Program-made: the position numbers and the translations under genes
The notes under the pieces: generated by a model
Told to the model about the DNA's origin: nothing
Seen by the model: the letters and a program-made list of their open reading frames with translations, nothing else
Databases searched by the model: none
Origin: JAFGJQ01 sp964495075
Lineage (GTDB): Bacteria > Planctomycetota > Phycisphaerae > UBA1845
Length of the DNA stretch: 64,000 nt
Direction: 5' to 3'
Assembly: GCA_964495075.1 (NCBI GenBank)
Contig: CAZBUJ010000010.1
Coordinates: forward strand, 1-64,000
Shown: positions 54,257 through 62,475 of the stretch, one piece after another
Position numbering within the stretch: position 1 is the first letter of the stretch
Layout of the letters: each line of letters begins with the position of its first letter

Positions 54257-55729
54257 TTGACCGATTCATCGAGCGGACAATCCGGCCGGCTGAACGCGGA
54301 CGCGGCGGAGACCCTTCGGGTCGAGACGGAGTTTCTGTCCGGCGTGGAGGCCAACCTCGAGGCCGCCAAGGGCGGGCTGTTGCCCGGCGATCGCTGGCGT
54401 GCCGTGCGGGACGACGAGAGCGACGCCTTGCGGGCGATGATGGCCTCCCGGCGGATGTACGACCGCGAGTTGCTCAAGCAGCTCCCGCACAACCGGCGGA
54501 TCGTGGTCCAGGGCTCGCAGCGTCGCTGGCTCCTGTTCCGCCGTCCGACCGAGGTGGCCATTGCCACCGTGGTGGCACCGTTTGAGCACTTGCTGACGCC
54601 CGAGTCGACCACCGCACCCCCGGTCACGCTCGGCGAGTTGACCGCCCACGTGCGCGGGCTGGTGGGCGAGGCCAAGGTGCCGCACGTTGTCGGCGTCTGT
54701 TCGCCCAGCGGATTCGCCGACGACGTGCGGGAGACGCGCCTGGACATGCCGAACGTCACCATCGTGCTGGTCGAGCCGCGGGCGGGCGGCGGGTGGACCA
54801 TCGCGACGCCCGGCGGAACCCAGGTCTCGGAGAACATCCGAAAGCTGTACGACCCCGAGGCGATTAGCCAGAAGGTGACCCGGGCGCTGCGGGAGATCGA
54901 ACACCGCCGGGTCGACCTGTTGACGGGCGGGCTGTCGGCCGCGTCGATCGCCGCGGGCACCGGGCTGCCCGAAGGAGTGGTCATGTTGGCCTTCAAGAAG
55001 GTGGCGGGCGAAGACACCGAGCTGCGCGTGACCCGCCGCTCGGGACATGTGGTGCTCTACCGCGGAGCGCCATCACGGTCGCAGGAGAGTAGTGCCATGA
55101 ACGTCGTCGATCGCATCCGCGCACTGTTTTCATCGGAAGGCGACGAAGCCCAGAAGATCAACGTGCTGGCCGAGCGACGGGCCAACCTCGCCCAACGCCG
55201 CGATCGGCTCTACGAGGACATCGGCAAGCTGGAAAAACGCGAGGCCGAGCTGCTCAATGAAGGACGGACGTCCAAATCGCAGGTCACCCGCCGGCGGCTG
55301 GCCGCCCAGCTGGGGCAGCTTCGCAAGGACATCGCGCGGCAGAACACGACCGCCAACATGCTGAATCAGCAGATCAACATCCTCAGCACCGACATCCACA
55401 ACCTCACGCTGATCCAGCAAGGCCAGATGGCCAGCCTGCCCAATACCGAGGAACTGACCGAGAACGCGGTCAAAGCCGAGGAAATGCTCGAAACCCTCCG
55501 GGCCGACGCGGACATGGTCGCCGGCCTGGAAACAGGACTGGCCGACGTGGCGACCAGCGACGAAGAACTGGCCATTCTCAAGGAGTTCGACGAGCCGGAG
55601 GCACCGAGGCAAACGGCCAGCGCCGACAGCGCGGCGGAACGCGAGGTGATGCGCGAGTTCGACCAACCGCAAGAAGAGGCGAGGCCAGAGAAGAACGCAG
55701 GGAAGCAACGGGCCGACCCGGAGGCGTGA
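54257..55729 (+). CDS. winged-helix plus ESCRT-III-like coiled-coil protein
   Basis: 490 residues, start TTG at 54257 only 3 bases after the previous stop; no in-frame ATG occurs until residue 61, so the start is tentative. Residues 1-200 form an alpha/beta domain I do not recognise. Residues 213-270 (VDLLTGGLSAASIAAGTGLPEGVVM to HVVLYRG) look like a winged helix. Residues 281-440 form long charged helices, beginning MNVVDRIRALFSSEGDEA, with the basic-first, acidic-later layout of ESCRT-III/PspA proteins. The acidic tail carries a duplicated short motif, LKEFDEP (441-447) and MREFDQP (465-471), which may bind a partner. ESCRT-III with winged helix is known from archaeal CdvB, where the order is reversed. 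Function as a membrane-polymer subunit is inferred. Confidence 0.65.
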   Translation: MTDSSSGQSGRLNADAAETLRVETEFLSGVEANLEAAKGGLLPGDRWRAVRDDESDALRAMMASRRMYDRELLKQLPHNRRIVVQGSQRRWLLFRRPTEVAIATVVAPFEHLLTPESTTAPPVTLGELTAHVRGLVGEAKVPHVVGVCSPSGFADDVRETRLDMPNVTIVLVEPRAGGGWTIATPGGTQVSENIRKLYDPEAISQKVTRALREIEHRRVDLLTGGLSAASIAAGTGLPEGVVMLAFKKVAGEDTELRVTRRSGHVVLYRGAPSRSQESSAMNVVDRIRALFSSEGDEAQKINVLAERRANLAQRRDRLYEDIGKLEKREAELLNEGRTSKSQVTRRRLAAQLGQLRKDIARQNTTANMLNQQINILSTDIHNLTLIQQGQMASLPNTEELTENAVKAEEMLETLRADADMVAGLETGLADVATSDEELAILKEFDEPEAPRQTASADSAAEREVMREFDQPQEEARPEKNAGKQRADPEA

Positions 55730-55774
55730 GCGATCCGTCCCGCAAGCCCGACGAGACACCGCGAAGGTACAACG

Positions 55775-56383
55775 ATGGACTTCTTCGACTGGCTGACCAA
55801 GCGAAAGAAACCGCTGTCCGAAATGTCGCGAGCCGAACTCCGGCGGCAGGAGCTGCTGCTGGAGAAAGACCGCACGCAACTGCTCAACAAGGTCACCAAG
55901 CTGGCCAAGGCCAAGCAGGAGCTGTTCGAACGCGGGGCCGGTGAGAAGACCCCCGAAGTCCGGCGCATCCTGGCCCAGGAGTTCGAACTGAAGACCACCG
56001 AGCAGCTCATGCTCTCCCGGCAACTCAATATCCGCAGCAAGGAGATGATGACCGTCTCCCGGCTGCGGATGCTCCGCGAGAACGCCGAGCGGGCGGCCAG
56101 TACCGGCGGCAAGCTCGGCCTGATCAACGAAAAGGACATGCTGCGCCTCGGACGCCTCATCGAGAACGACTCGATCAAGGCCGAAGCGTACCAGGAGCGT
56201 CTCGACGAGATCCTCTCGATGGGGGCGGAAGTGGACGAAGGGGCCGCCGGGCTGTCCGAGGCCGGTCAGTCCGTGCTCGACATCTGGGACAAGATGGACG
56301 CCGGCGCCATCGCGGACTCGCGGGAAGCGTTTGAGGAAGCGGATCGACGCGTCCGGGAGCAGGCCAGTCCGGCCGAGGAGTAG
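55775..56383 (+). CDS. ESCRT-III-like helical protein (second paralogue)
   Basis: 202 residues, almost entirely helical and highly charged. The start MDFFDWLTKRKKPLSEMSRAEL is amphipathic and basic, as in ESCRT-III and PspA/Vipp1 proteins. Long helices follow (residues 15-110), then an acidic C-terminal third (LIENDSIKAEAYQERLDEILSMGAEVDE in part, EAFEEADRRVREQ). No Cys, no signal peptide, no membrane helix. It sits 45 bases after the winged-helix paralogue and 6 bases before the PspC gene. Sequence resemblance to named families is weak; the call rests on helix layout, charge pattern and operon context. Confidence 0.6.
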   Translation: MDFFDWLTKRKKPLSEMSRAELRRQELLLEKDRTQLLNKVTKLAKAKQELFERGAGEKTPEVRRILAQEFELKTTEQLMLSRQLNIRSKEMMTVSRLRMLRENAERAASTGGKLGLINEKDMLRLGRLIENDSIKAEAYQERLDEILSMGAEVDEGAAGLSEAGQSVLDIWDKMDAGAIADSREAFEEADRRVREQASPAEE

Positions 56384-56389
56384 CCCATC

Positions 56390-56590
56390 ATGGCGGGATC
56401 GCAACCACTGCGTCGATCCGTCAACAACCGTGTCATCGCCGGGGTGGTGGGAGGCGTCGCCGAGCACTTCGGCCTGGACGCCACCCTGTTGAGGGTGGTC
56501 TACGTGCTGGCGAGTGTGCTGTCGGCGGCGTTCCCGGGTATGCTGGTCTACCTCATCTGCTGGTTGATCATCCCCGAGCGCGAGTATTAG
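56390..56590 (+). CDS. PspC-domain membrane protein
   Basis: A 66-residue protein consisting of a PspC domain only: PLRRSVNNRVIAGVVGGVAEHFGLDATLLRVVYVLASVL (in parts), closing with LVYLICWLIIPE. PspC proteins sit in the inner membrane and, in the phage-shock system, recruit PspA. PspA is itself a member of the ESCRT-III superfamily. Finding PspC between two ESCRT-III-like genes is strong context evidence for a membrane-stress or membrane-remodelling function of the operon. Confidence 0.92.
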   Translation: MAGSQPLRRSVNNRVIAGVVGGVAEHFGLDATLLRVVYVLASVLSAAFPGMLVYLICWLIIPEREY

Positions 56591-56655
56591 GCAACCAGAC
56601 CGTCGTGCAGAAACCGGGGAGCCCCGGTCGTCCGCGCGAAACGCGAGCGGAACTC

Positions 56656-57255
56656 ATGGCACTATTCAAGTCAGCGGAAGAGCGGCGGATTGAACGCGAC
56701 ATCAAGATCCGGCAGGGCATCCGCCGGATCGAGAAGGCCATTCGCGAGCAGAACAAGTTCGCGGACGAGTTCATCAAGAACGCCCAGCGGGCCAGGAAAA
56801 TGGGCGACAACGCCCAGTACAAGTTCATCCGCAACTCGCTCAAGAAAACAGCCGCCGTCAAGCGGGCCCTCGAGCGGCAGTTGCTCTCGGTCAAAAACGC
56901 CCTGCTCATCAAGCGGCAGGCCGAGGCGTCCGCCGACTTCGCCCAGTGCATGGGCACGATGGCCACCGAGATCGGCAAGCTGTTTGGCGAGACCGACCTG
57001 CTCAAGACCCAGGCCGATTGGGAGAAGGCCATGGTCCAGTCGCAGTCGATGGAGGAACGGATGTCGATGTTCCTCGACACCATCGAGGACATCGCCGCCG
57101 AAGACACCGAGGCCGCTGAACTGGTCACCGACGAAGAGATCGACCGCATGATCGAGGCCGAACAGGAAGCCGAGCACCAGAAAGAGCTGGGAAAACTCGC
57201 GAACCTGCGAGCGGAGCTGGACTCCTTGAAAGGCGAAGGCGAGAAGCAGAAGTGA
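56656..57255 (+). CDS. Snf7/CHMP-like (ESCRT-III) helical protein with MIM1-like tail
   Basis: The ATG at 56656 was chosen (199 residues) because ESCRT-III proteins begin with a short M-x-L-F-basic stretch, here MALFKSAEERR; a GTG at 56605 would add 17 residues. The layout follows Snf7-family proteins: a basic helical hairpin (residues 8-90, RRIEKAIREQNKFADEFIKNA, then RARKMGDNAQYKFIRNSLKK), a middle helix pair with ASADFAQCMGTMATEIGKLF, then the acidic region SMEERMSMFLDTIEDIAAEDTE and ELVTDEEIDRMI. The C-terminus L181-ANL-RAEL-DSL-K192 matches the MIT-interacting motif 1 pattern (LxxxLxxLK). The Vps4-like ATPase gene follows. ESCRT-III assignment is inference from pattern; no sequence search was possible. 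Confidence 0.7.
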   Translation: MALFKSAEERRIERDIKIRQGIRRIEKAIREQNKFADEFIKNAQRARKMGDNAQYKFIRNSLKKTAAVKRALERQLLSVKNALLIKRQAEASADFAQCMGTMATEIGKLFGETDLLKTQADWEKAMVQSQSMEERMSMFLDTIEDIAAEDTEAAELVTDEEIDRMIEAEQEAEHQKELGKLANLRAELDSLKGEGEKQK

Positions 57256-57264
57256 GCGGTAATG

Positions 57265-57460
57265 ACAAATTACAAATTACTAATTACTAATGAACATGGC
57301 GGCAGAGCGGGTATCGGCAAATGGATATACGAATAATTGGATGCAAGGGCCGGGAAGCGAGATGTGCCGGTGTGCGCCCTCCTAATGGGCCATACACAAC
57401 AATTGACAATAGCTCCGTTGCGTCGCCTCATTCGTAATTAGTAATTGGTAATTAGTAATT
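57265..57460. repeat. AT-rich element with heptamer-built inverted ends (MITE-like)
   Basis: The ends at 57265-57293 and 57433-57460 are near-perfect inverted copies, each built of 7-bp units AATTAC(A/T/C). The core of about 140 bp has no gene. The whole stands out in a GC-rich operon and separates the third ESCRT-III-like gene from the Vps4-like gene. It may be a small non-autonomous mobile or STRR-type repeat, and might carry a promoter. Confidence 0.7.
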
Positions 57461-57472
57461 CACCTGCGTCCC

Positions 57473-58591
57473 ATGACCGTGTCCTTTTCAACCTTCGAGC
57501 GTCTCAAGACCAAGGGCGTCTGCGCCTACAAGAAGGGCGAGTACAACTCGGCCAAATCGTACCTCATCGAGGCCGCCGAATGCATGGTCGAGCTGGCGGA
57601 GAAGGCGCCATCGGCCGAAGTGCGCCGTCAGCGCGAGGAGATTGCGGCCGAGCTGATCGACCTGGCTCGCGATTGCGAACGATACAAGACCTCGCCACCC
57701 CGGCGGCGGCAGGCCGCACGGGAACGCGACGACGACAGCGGCCGCGACGCCTCCGACTGGATCCTGAAGGAGAAGCCCGACTTCGGCTTCGACCATATCG
57801 CCGGCCTCGATGACGTCAAAGAGGAAATCCGGCTCAAGATGATCTACCCGTTCAACCACCCGGAACTCGCCCGGAAGTACGGGATCGGGGTCGGCGGCGG
57901 CGTGCTCCTCTACGGGCCGCCCGGCACGGGCAAAACCATGATGGCCAAGGCCGTCGCCCACGAGGTCGAGGCGACCTTCTTCGTCATCAGCCCCGCCCAG
58001 GTGCTGAGCAAATGGGTCGGCGAGGCGGAGCAGAACATCCAGAAACTCTTCGACGCCGCCACGAGTGAGGCGAAATCAGTCATCTTCATCGACGAGATCG
58101 AGGCCCTCGTCCCGCGGCGTAAGTCGGACGGGTCGAGCGTCATGCAACGCGTGGTCCCCCAGATCCTCCAGGAGCTGGAAGGATTCGACCGGAAGGGGGA
58201 CCGGGCCCTATTATTTGTCGGAGCCACCAACAAGCCGTGGATGCTGGACGAGGCCATGCTGCGGCCCGGTCGGTTCGACACGCGAATCTACCTGGGCTTG
58301 CCCGACCCGCCGGCGTTGTACCGGCTATTGGAGATCTACTTCGGCGACCGCCCGCTGTCCGACGACGTCGACTTCAGCCGCCTGTGCGACGGGCTCGACG
58401 GCTACAGCGGCGCCGACATCAAGAACATCGCGCAACAGGCGGCGGCCATCCCGTTTATGGAATCGGTGGCCGGAGCGGAGCCGCGCCCGATCGCGATGAA
58501 GGACATCGAAAAGGTGATCGAAAGTACCCCGCCTTCGGTCAAGCAATCGGACCTCGTGCGGTTCGAGAAGTTCGACAGCACGGGTCGATGA
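57473..58591 (+). CDS. Vps4-like AAA ATPase with N-terminal MIT-like domain
   Basis: 372 residues. Residues 5-72 form a three-helix MIT-like (or TPR-like) domain: RLKTKGVCAYKKGEYNSAKSY, then LIEAAECMVELAEK, then IAAELIDLARDCERYK. The AAA domain has Walker A GPPGTGKT (148-155), Walker B with D207-E208, and pore loop K180-WVGEAE, close to the KWMGESE of Vps4. It also has ATNKPWMLDEAMLRPGRF and RIYLGLP, which match the ATNxPWxLDxAxxRRF and KRIYIPLP of the Vps4/katanin/spastin clade. The C-terminal helix TPPSVKQSDLVRFEKF (352-367) resembles archaeal Vps4/CdvC tails. It probably pulls apart ESCRT-III-like polymers made by the genes upstream. The AAA call is certain; the Vps4 affinity is strong but judged by eye. 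Confidence 0.88.
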   Translation: MTVSFSTFERLKTKGVCAYKKGEYNSAKSYLIEAAECMVELAEKAPSAEVRRQREEIAAELIDLARDCERYKTSPPRRRQAARERDDDSGRDASDWILKEKPDFGFDHIAGLDDVKEEIRLKMIYPFNHPELARKYGIGVGGGVLLYGPPGTGKTMMAKAVAHEVEATFFVISPAQVLSKWVGEAEQNIQKLFDAATSEAKSVIFIDEIEALVPRRKSDGSSVMQRVVPQILQELEGFDRKGDRALLFVGATNKPWMLDEAMLRPGRFDTRIYLGLPDPPALYRLLEIYFGDRPLSDDVDFSRLCDGLDGYSGADIKNIAQQAAAIPFMESVAGAEPRPIAMKDIEKVIESTPPSVKQSDLVRFEKFDSTGR

Positions 58592-58675
58592 CCCGGGGCG
58601 ACACCGCAGACGAAAGGAAGCGCTTCGGCGGCGACCAAGGTGACCGAACGGGCGACGGCGGCCGGAGGTAAGACG

Positions 58676-60433
58676 ATGACAGCCAGGTTCGATGCCAAGC
58701 GCCTGTTCAACGACGTGGACGCCGTGGCGGCCGTGGTGCCGGCATCGGAGGTCTTCTCGCTACTGACGCGTGCGCTTGATCTTCCGCCCGCGTGGGCGGC
58801 CCTCGTCGGCGACGTCCAAGGGGGGCAGCGGTTCTTCGCGCCCGGTGAGGTCGTACCGCGCGAAAACGCCGATGAGCTGCTCCTCGTACGCGTCACGCCG
58901 ATCGACCTCCGCGTCCAGGAATCCGGCCTCGTCTCCCGCGACAAGTACCAGTTCGATGCGGAAGTCCGCGTCCGGGTCGCGCTCATCGCCGATCGCGGGG
59001 AACTCAGCTCGTTTCAGAACACCGCGCTGGGCAGCAAGCGGACGGCCACCAGCGACACGTTGGCCCAACTCCTCCGTCCCGACATCCGGTCCGCCCTCAT
59101 CGACGTGGTCGGCGAGTCGAACGCGGAGACACTGATCACCGATGCCGACCGCCACACCTGGTCCGACCGGCTGAACGCGGCACTCAAGCCGGTCTGTTTC
59201 CGCGCCGGCCTGGCCGTCGACGCGGCCCCGTCGGTGCGCTTCGATTCGCCGACGTTCCGGCAGGTGCGCGTGTCGCAGGAACAGACGGCCCGCCATCAGG
59301 CCGAGCACCAGGCACGCCGACAACTGGAGCAGGCCATCGAAGCGGCACAGGTCGAACACCTCGACCACCTCGAGAGCCTGCTGGCCCGGTTGAAGGACGC
59401 CGCCGACTCCTCACCGGACGTGGAACTGCCGGAGCTCATGCGTACCTTCTCGCAACGAGAGCGCGGCGAGATGTACGAGGCGCTGTTCGCGGCGGATTCG
59501 GTGCAGGCCACACGGTGGATCGTGGTGGCCACCAGCGACGGGCTTTACTGGTTCGACCCGGCATCGCCGGGCGAACCGGCCCGCGCCGTCGACGTCGTGC
59601 CGGAGGTCGGCGGGATTCGAAGCGTGCACTGTCTGCGTTCGTCCGCGAGTGATCAGCGACTGTTGCTCGGCGCCGCCCGTGGCGTGTACGAGTTCGTGCC
59701 CGAGGGCACGGATCCGGCTGCGATCTATGTCGCCGATCGGCAGCGCGAGGTCCGCGGCGGGTTCAACGCGGTCGCGCTGGCCGGCCGCCAACTCTGGGCG
59801 TCGCACTCGGAACTCGGCCTGGTCCGCTGGGATCGCACGGCGCCGGACCGACCGGAGCCCGTTCTCGAATCGCAAACCCAAGCCGCCCGCGCGGTGCGCG
59901 GCGTGCTGTTCCACGAAGGGAAGATCTGGGTCTCGCTCGACGACCGGGTCGCGTCGCTGCCCGCCGATGCTCCCGGGTCCGAGCCCGATTGGTATACCGG
60001 CAGCGAGGCGACGATCACGGCCCTGGCCGTCACGCCGGGCGGCGTGCTGGGCGGCACCGCGGACGGCCGGATCCTGCACTGGCGGTTCGACGAACCCCGG
60101 GCCCCGCAGACGCTGCACACCGGAAACCGGCGTTCGGTCGAGTCGATCCACGTGCTCAGCACCGGCGGCGTCGATCGCCTCTTCTTCACCGACACGTCGC
60201 TGGCCGTCCACGCCCGGGTGCGGGGCGATTCGTTTACGTGCCGTTACGAGGCGGGCGGCCAGACGTTGCGGCGGGTGGAGGTCATGCCGGACCTGATCGT
60301 GGCCACCAATGACGTGCGCGATCGCCTGGTCTGCTGGTCGCCGTCCAGACCCGACCAGCCCCGCGCGGTCATCCCCGTCGCCCGGCTGACCCACCATTCC
60401 GTACAGGATGTCTGCCTCGTGCCGACGGCGTGA
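58676..60433 (+). CDS. SPFH-like domain plus beta-propeller protein
   Basis: The ATG at 58676 follows GGAGG at 8 bases and gives 585 residues; a GTG at 58640 is less likely. Residues 60-195 resemble an SPFH/band-7-like domain (VRVTPIDLRVQESGLVSRDKY, EVRVRVALIADRGELSSFQN, LLRPDIRSALIDVVGESNAETL in part). A coiled coil of about 55 residues follows (QTARHQAEHQARRQLEQAIE). Residues 285-585 contain repeated short beta blades (WIVVATSDGLYWFD, QRLLLGAARGVYEFV, AVRGVLFHEGKIWVSLDDRV in part, GVLGGTADGRILHWRFD), a WD40/PQQ-like propeller. There is no membrane helix or signal peptide. SPFH proteins organise membrane microdomains, so this may be the membrane or cargo adaptor of the ESCRT-like system. Confidence 0.65.
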   Translation: MTARFDAKRLFNDVDAVAAVVPASEVFSLLTRALDLPPAWAALVGDVQGGQRFFAPGEVVPRENADELLLVRVTPIDLRVQESGLVSRDKYQFDAEVRVRVALIADRGELSSFQNTALGSKRTATSDTLAQLLRPDIRSALIDVVGESNAETLITDADRHTWSDRLNAALKPVCFRAGLAVDAAPSVRFDSPTFRQVRVSQEQTARHQAEHQARRQLEQAIEAAQVEHLDHLESLLARLKDAADSSPDVELPELMRTFSQRERGEMYEALFAADSVQATRWIVVATSDGLYWFDPASPGEPARAVDVVPEVGGIRSVHCLRSSASDQRLLLGAARGVYEFVPEGTDPAAIYVADRQREVRGGFNAVALAGRQLWASHSELGLVRWDRTAPDRPEPVLESQTQAARAVRGVLFHEGKIWVSLDDRVASLPADAPGSEPDWYTGSEATITALAVTPGGVLGGTADGRILHWRFDEPRAPQTLHTGNRRSVESIHVLSTGGVDRLFFTDTSLAVHARVRGDSFTCRYEAGGQTLRRVEVMPDLIVATNDVRDRLVCWSPSRPDQPRAVIPVARLTHHSVQDVCLVPTA

Positions 60434-61197
60434 GCCGCCGGCCGCCACCGTTCAGTGCCATCGCCCAACTGCCGCCCTGCTCTTGGGGCCGGATTCGGGG
60501 GTTATGCCCTCACGCCTCGGCTCGGCCACCAGATCGCCGTCGTGCCTCCCCACGATACCCAAACCCTCCGTGTCACCCGACCCGTCAATAATGGTGCGCC
60601 AGAGAACGTTACCCTCCGCATCGAACCGGGCGAGCCGGAGCTTCCGCCGGTCCGAACTGCCGCCGGCGGTTAGCCGGTGACGGCAAACCCGCCGTCGGCG
60701 GTGGCCGTCACGGTATTCACGACATCCGTCTCGCTACCTCCACAGGTCAACGCGTACACCGCACACTCGTCCGCCGTCGCGACCATCGTCTGGGACAACA
60801 CACGCAGCAGATCCGTGTCACCATCCTGGTCATCTGTCGGTCCTCCATTCTCGAGATTCGCCATACGGTTTCGGCGGGAAGATCGGGTTGCAGAAGTGCC
60901 CTCCCGTGGGGGCCATGCGCCGACTCCCACCACTACTGCGGGGCAAACCGCACGCAGAGACCCTTCGCCTGGCACTTGGACCCGTGTGATCCGAGCGACA
61001 GCCGCAGACCTCCCGGACGCACGCTCTCTCCCCAATTCACTGATACGTCGGGTGCGGCCAGCGCTCCCGCGACCGCCGGAGTCAATTGCGCACACGTTGA
61101 GCAACAGTCGGACTGAACGCCCGCTCGCGGCGGTGCGTCATCAAGCCGTGCTGTCGACAGCCGGTATGAAGCGATGATCCAGAATCAGGTTACGCGA
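60434..61197. other. intergenic region, no confident gene
   Basis: About 760 bases. A plus-strand frame of 72 codons (60455-60673) and a minus-strand frame of 64 codons (60670-60864, ending CGGSETDVVNTVTATADGG) are protein-like in part but lack ribosome-binding sites and families. They could be remnants of a secreted beta-propeller or NHL-type gene. Confidence 0.4.
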
Positions 61198-62475
61198 TCA
61201 ATGAGGCTCATGACGGCTTGGTGAATCTGTGCCGTTCATCGGCACCGAATCCCCGCCAATACGGAGGAACTTCATCAACGGCTTCATGGTCAAGCCCTGC
61301 GCGATGAGCGAGAACATGATCACCATGAAGCCGGAAATCAGCAGCACGGGACGAAAGGCGTCCAGGGCCGGGTGCCTGGGCAGGCCCAGCAGCAACGCGA
61401 TCGGAATCGACCCTCGCAGTCCGCCCCAGAACAGAATGTGCGACCACCGCCACGGACGATGCGTCCCCCGCAGATTAAGCACCCAATACAACGGGTACAC
61501 CGCCACCGCCCGGGCCGCTACGAACGCCAGGACAGCCACCAGGATCGGCCGTGCGTTCGCCGAAATGTCATGCCGCGTCACTTCCTGCAACTCCAGCCCG
61601 ATCAGAATGAACAGCACCGAGTTGATCAAGAAATCAACCGACCCGAAAAACGTCTCCACCGTGTCGGTGGCCTGGGTGCTCATCGACAGCCGCCGCCCGT
61701 AGTTGCCGATCATCAGCCCGGCCAGCACCGTCGCGATCACACCCGACACGTGCACGACTTCGGCCAGCCAGAACGAGCCGTAGGCGGCCACCAGGCAGAT
61801 CGCGTTCTCCAGCAGGTGGTCCTCCAGCTTCAGCAGCATCCAGTGGGCCGCCAGCCCGATGACCAGCCCCAGCAAGAATCCGCCCGCCGCCACTTTGACG
61901 AACTCGAGCACCGCGTACGACGCGTGAAACTCGGCCCCGCTGACCACCATCTGCAGGATGATCGTGAAGATCACCACCCCGACCCCGTCGTTGAACAGTG
62001 ATTCGCCCTCGACCAGGTACCGAAGATCCTGCGGGGCGTTGGCCTCCTTGAAAATCGCCAGCACGCTTACCGGGTCCGTGGGTGAGATCAGCGATCCGAA
62101 CAGCAACGCGATCAGCCACGCCGACACGCCGCCCAGCCAGAAGTACATCCCGCCGATGACGAACGTCGAAATCAGTACGCCGAGAACGGCGAAGGTCAGA
62201 ATCGGCCACAAGTGGCTCAGCAGGCGGTTCAATTCCATGTGCAGCGCGCCGTGGAACAACAGCGGCGGCAACATTACGAAGAAGATCAGGTCCTTGCTGA
62301 ACCCGGTCTCCGCGATCGCCGGCCCGACCCCGGCCAACGCGACCGCCAGCCCGACCACCGTCAGCGCCACCGTGTACGGAACGTGGGCGATCCACTTCGC
62401 CAGCGTGCCGACCAGGCACGCCACCAGTAGCAGTCCTACGTAAATCCCCGTCGCGTGCTGAATCGGATGATCCAT
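61198..62475 (-). CDS. CPA1-family cation/proton antiporter
   Basis: From the ATG at 62475 (AGGG upstream), 425 residues with about twelve membrane helices; the longer frame to 62571 adds a non-homologous front. Family landmarks are IFFVMLPPLLFHGALHMEL, the ion-binding region GSLISPTDPVSVLAIFKE with the TDP motif, LVEGESLFNDGVGVVIF with the ND motif, and ILFWGGLRGSIPIALLLGLP. It exchanges sodium or potassium for protons across the inner membrane. It has no C-terminal regulatory domain, unlike many NhaP-type proteins. Confidence 0.93.
   Translation of the reverse strand: MDHPIQHATGIYVGLLLVACLVGTLAKWIAHVPYTVALTVVGLAVALAGVGPAIAETGFSKDLIFFVMLPPLLFHGALHMELNRLLSHLWPILTFAVLGVLISTFVIGGMYFWLGGVSAWLIALLFGSLISPTDPVSVLAIFKEANAPQDLRYLVEGESLFNDGVGVVIFTIILQMVVSGAEFHASYAVLEFVKVAAGGFLLGLVIGLAAHWMLLKLEDHLLENAICLVAAYGSFWLAEVVHVSGVIATVLAGLMIGNYGRRLSMSTQATDTVETFFGSVDFLINSVLFILIGLELQEVTRHDISANARPILVAVLAFVAARAVAVYPLYWVLNLRGTHRPWRWSHILFWGGLRGSIPIALLLGLPRHPALDAFRPVLLISGFMVIMFSLIAQGLTMKPLMKFLRIGGDSVPMNGTDSPSRHEPH

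Noticed and set aside
57265..57460. CRISPR array
   Set aside because: The short AT-rich heptamers are contiguous and inverted, not separated by unique spacers. No cas gene is present in the window.
60434..61197. Two short frames as genes
   Set aside because: Neither has a ribosome-binding site, a family or clear codon structure; described only as possible remnants.
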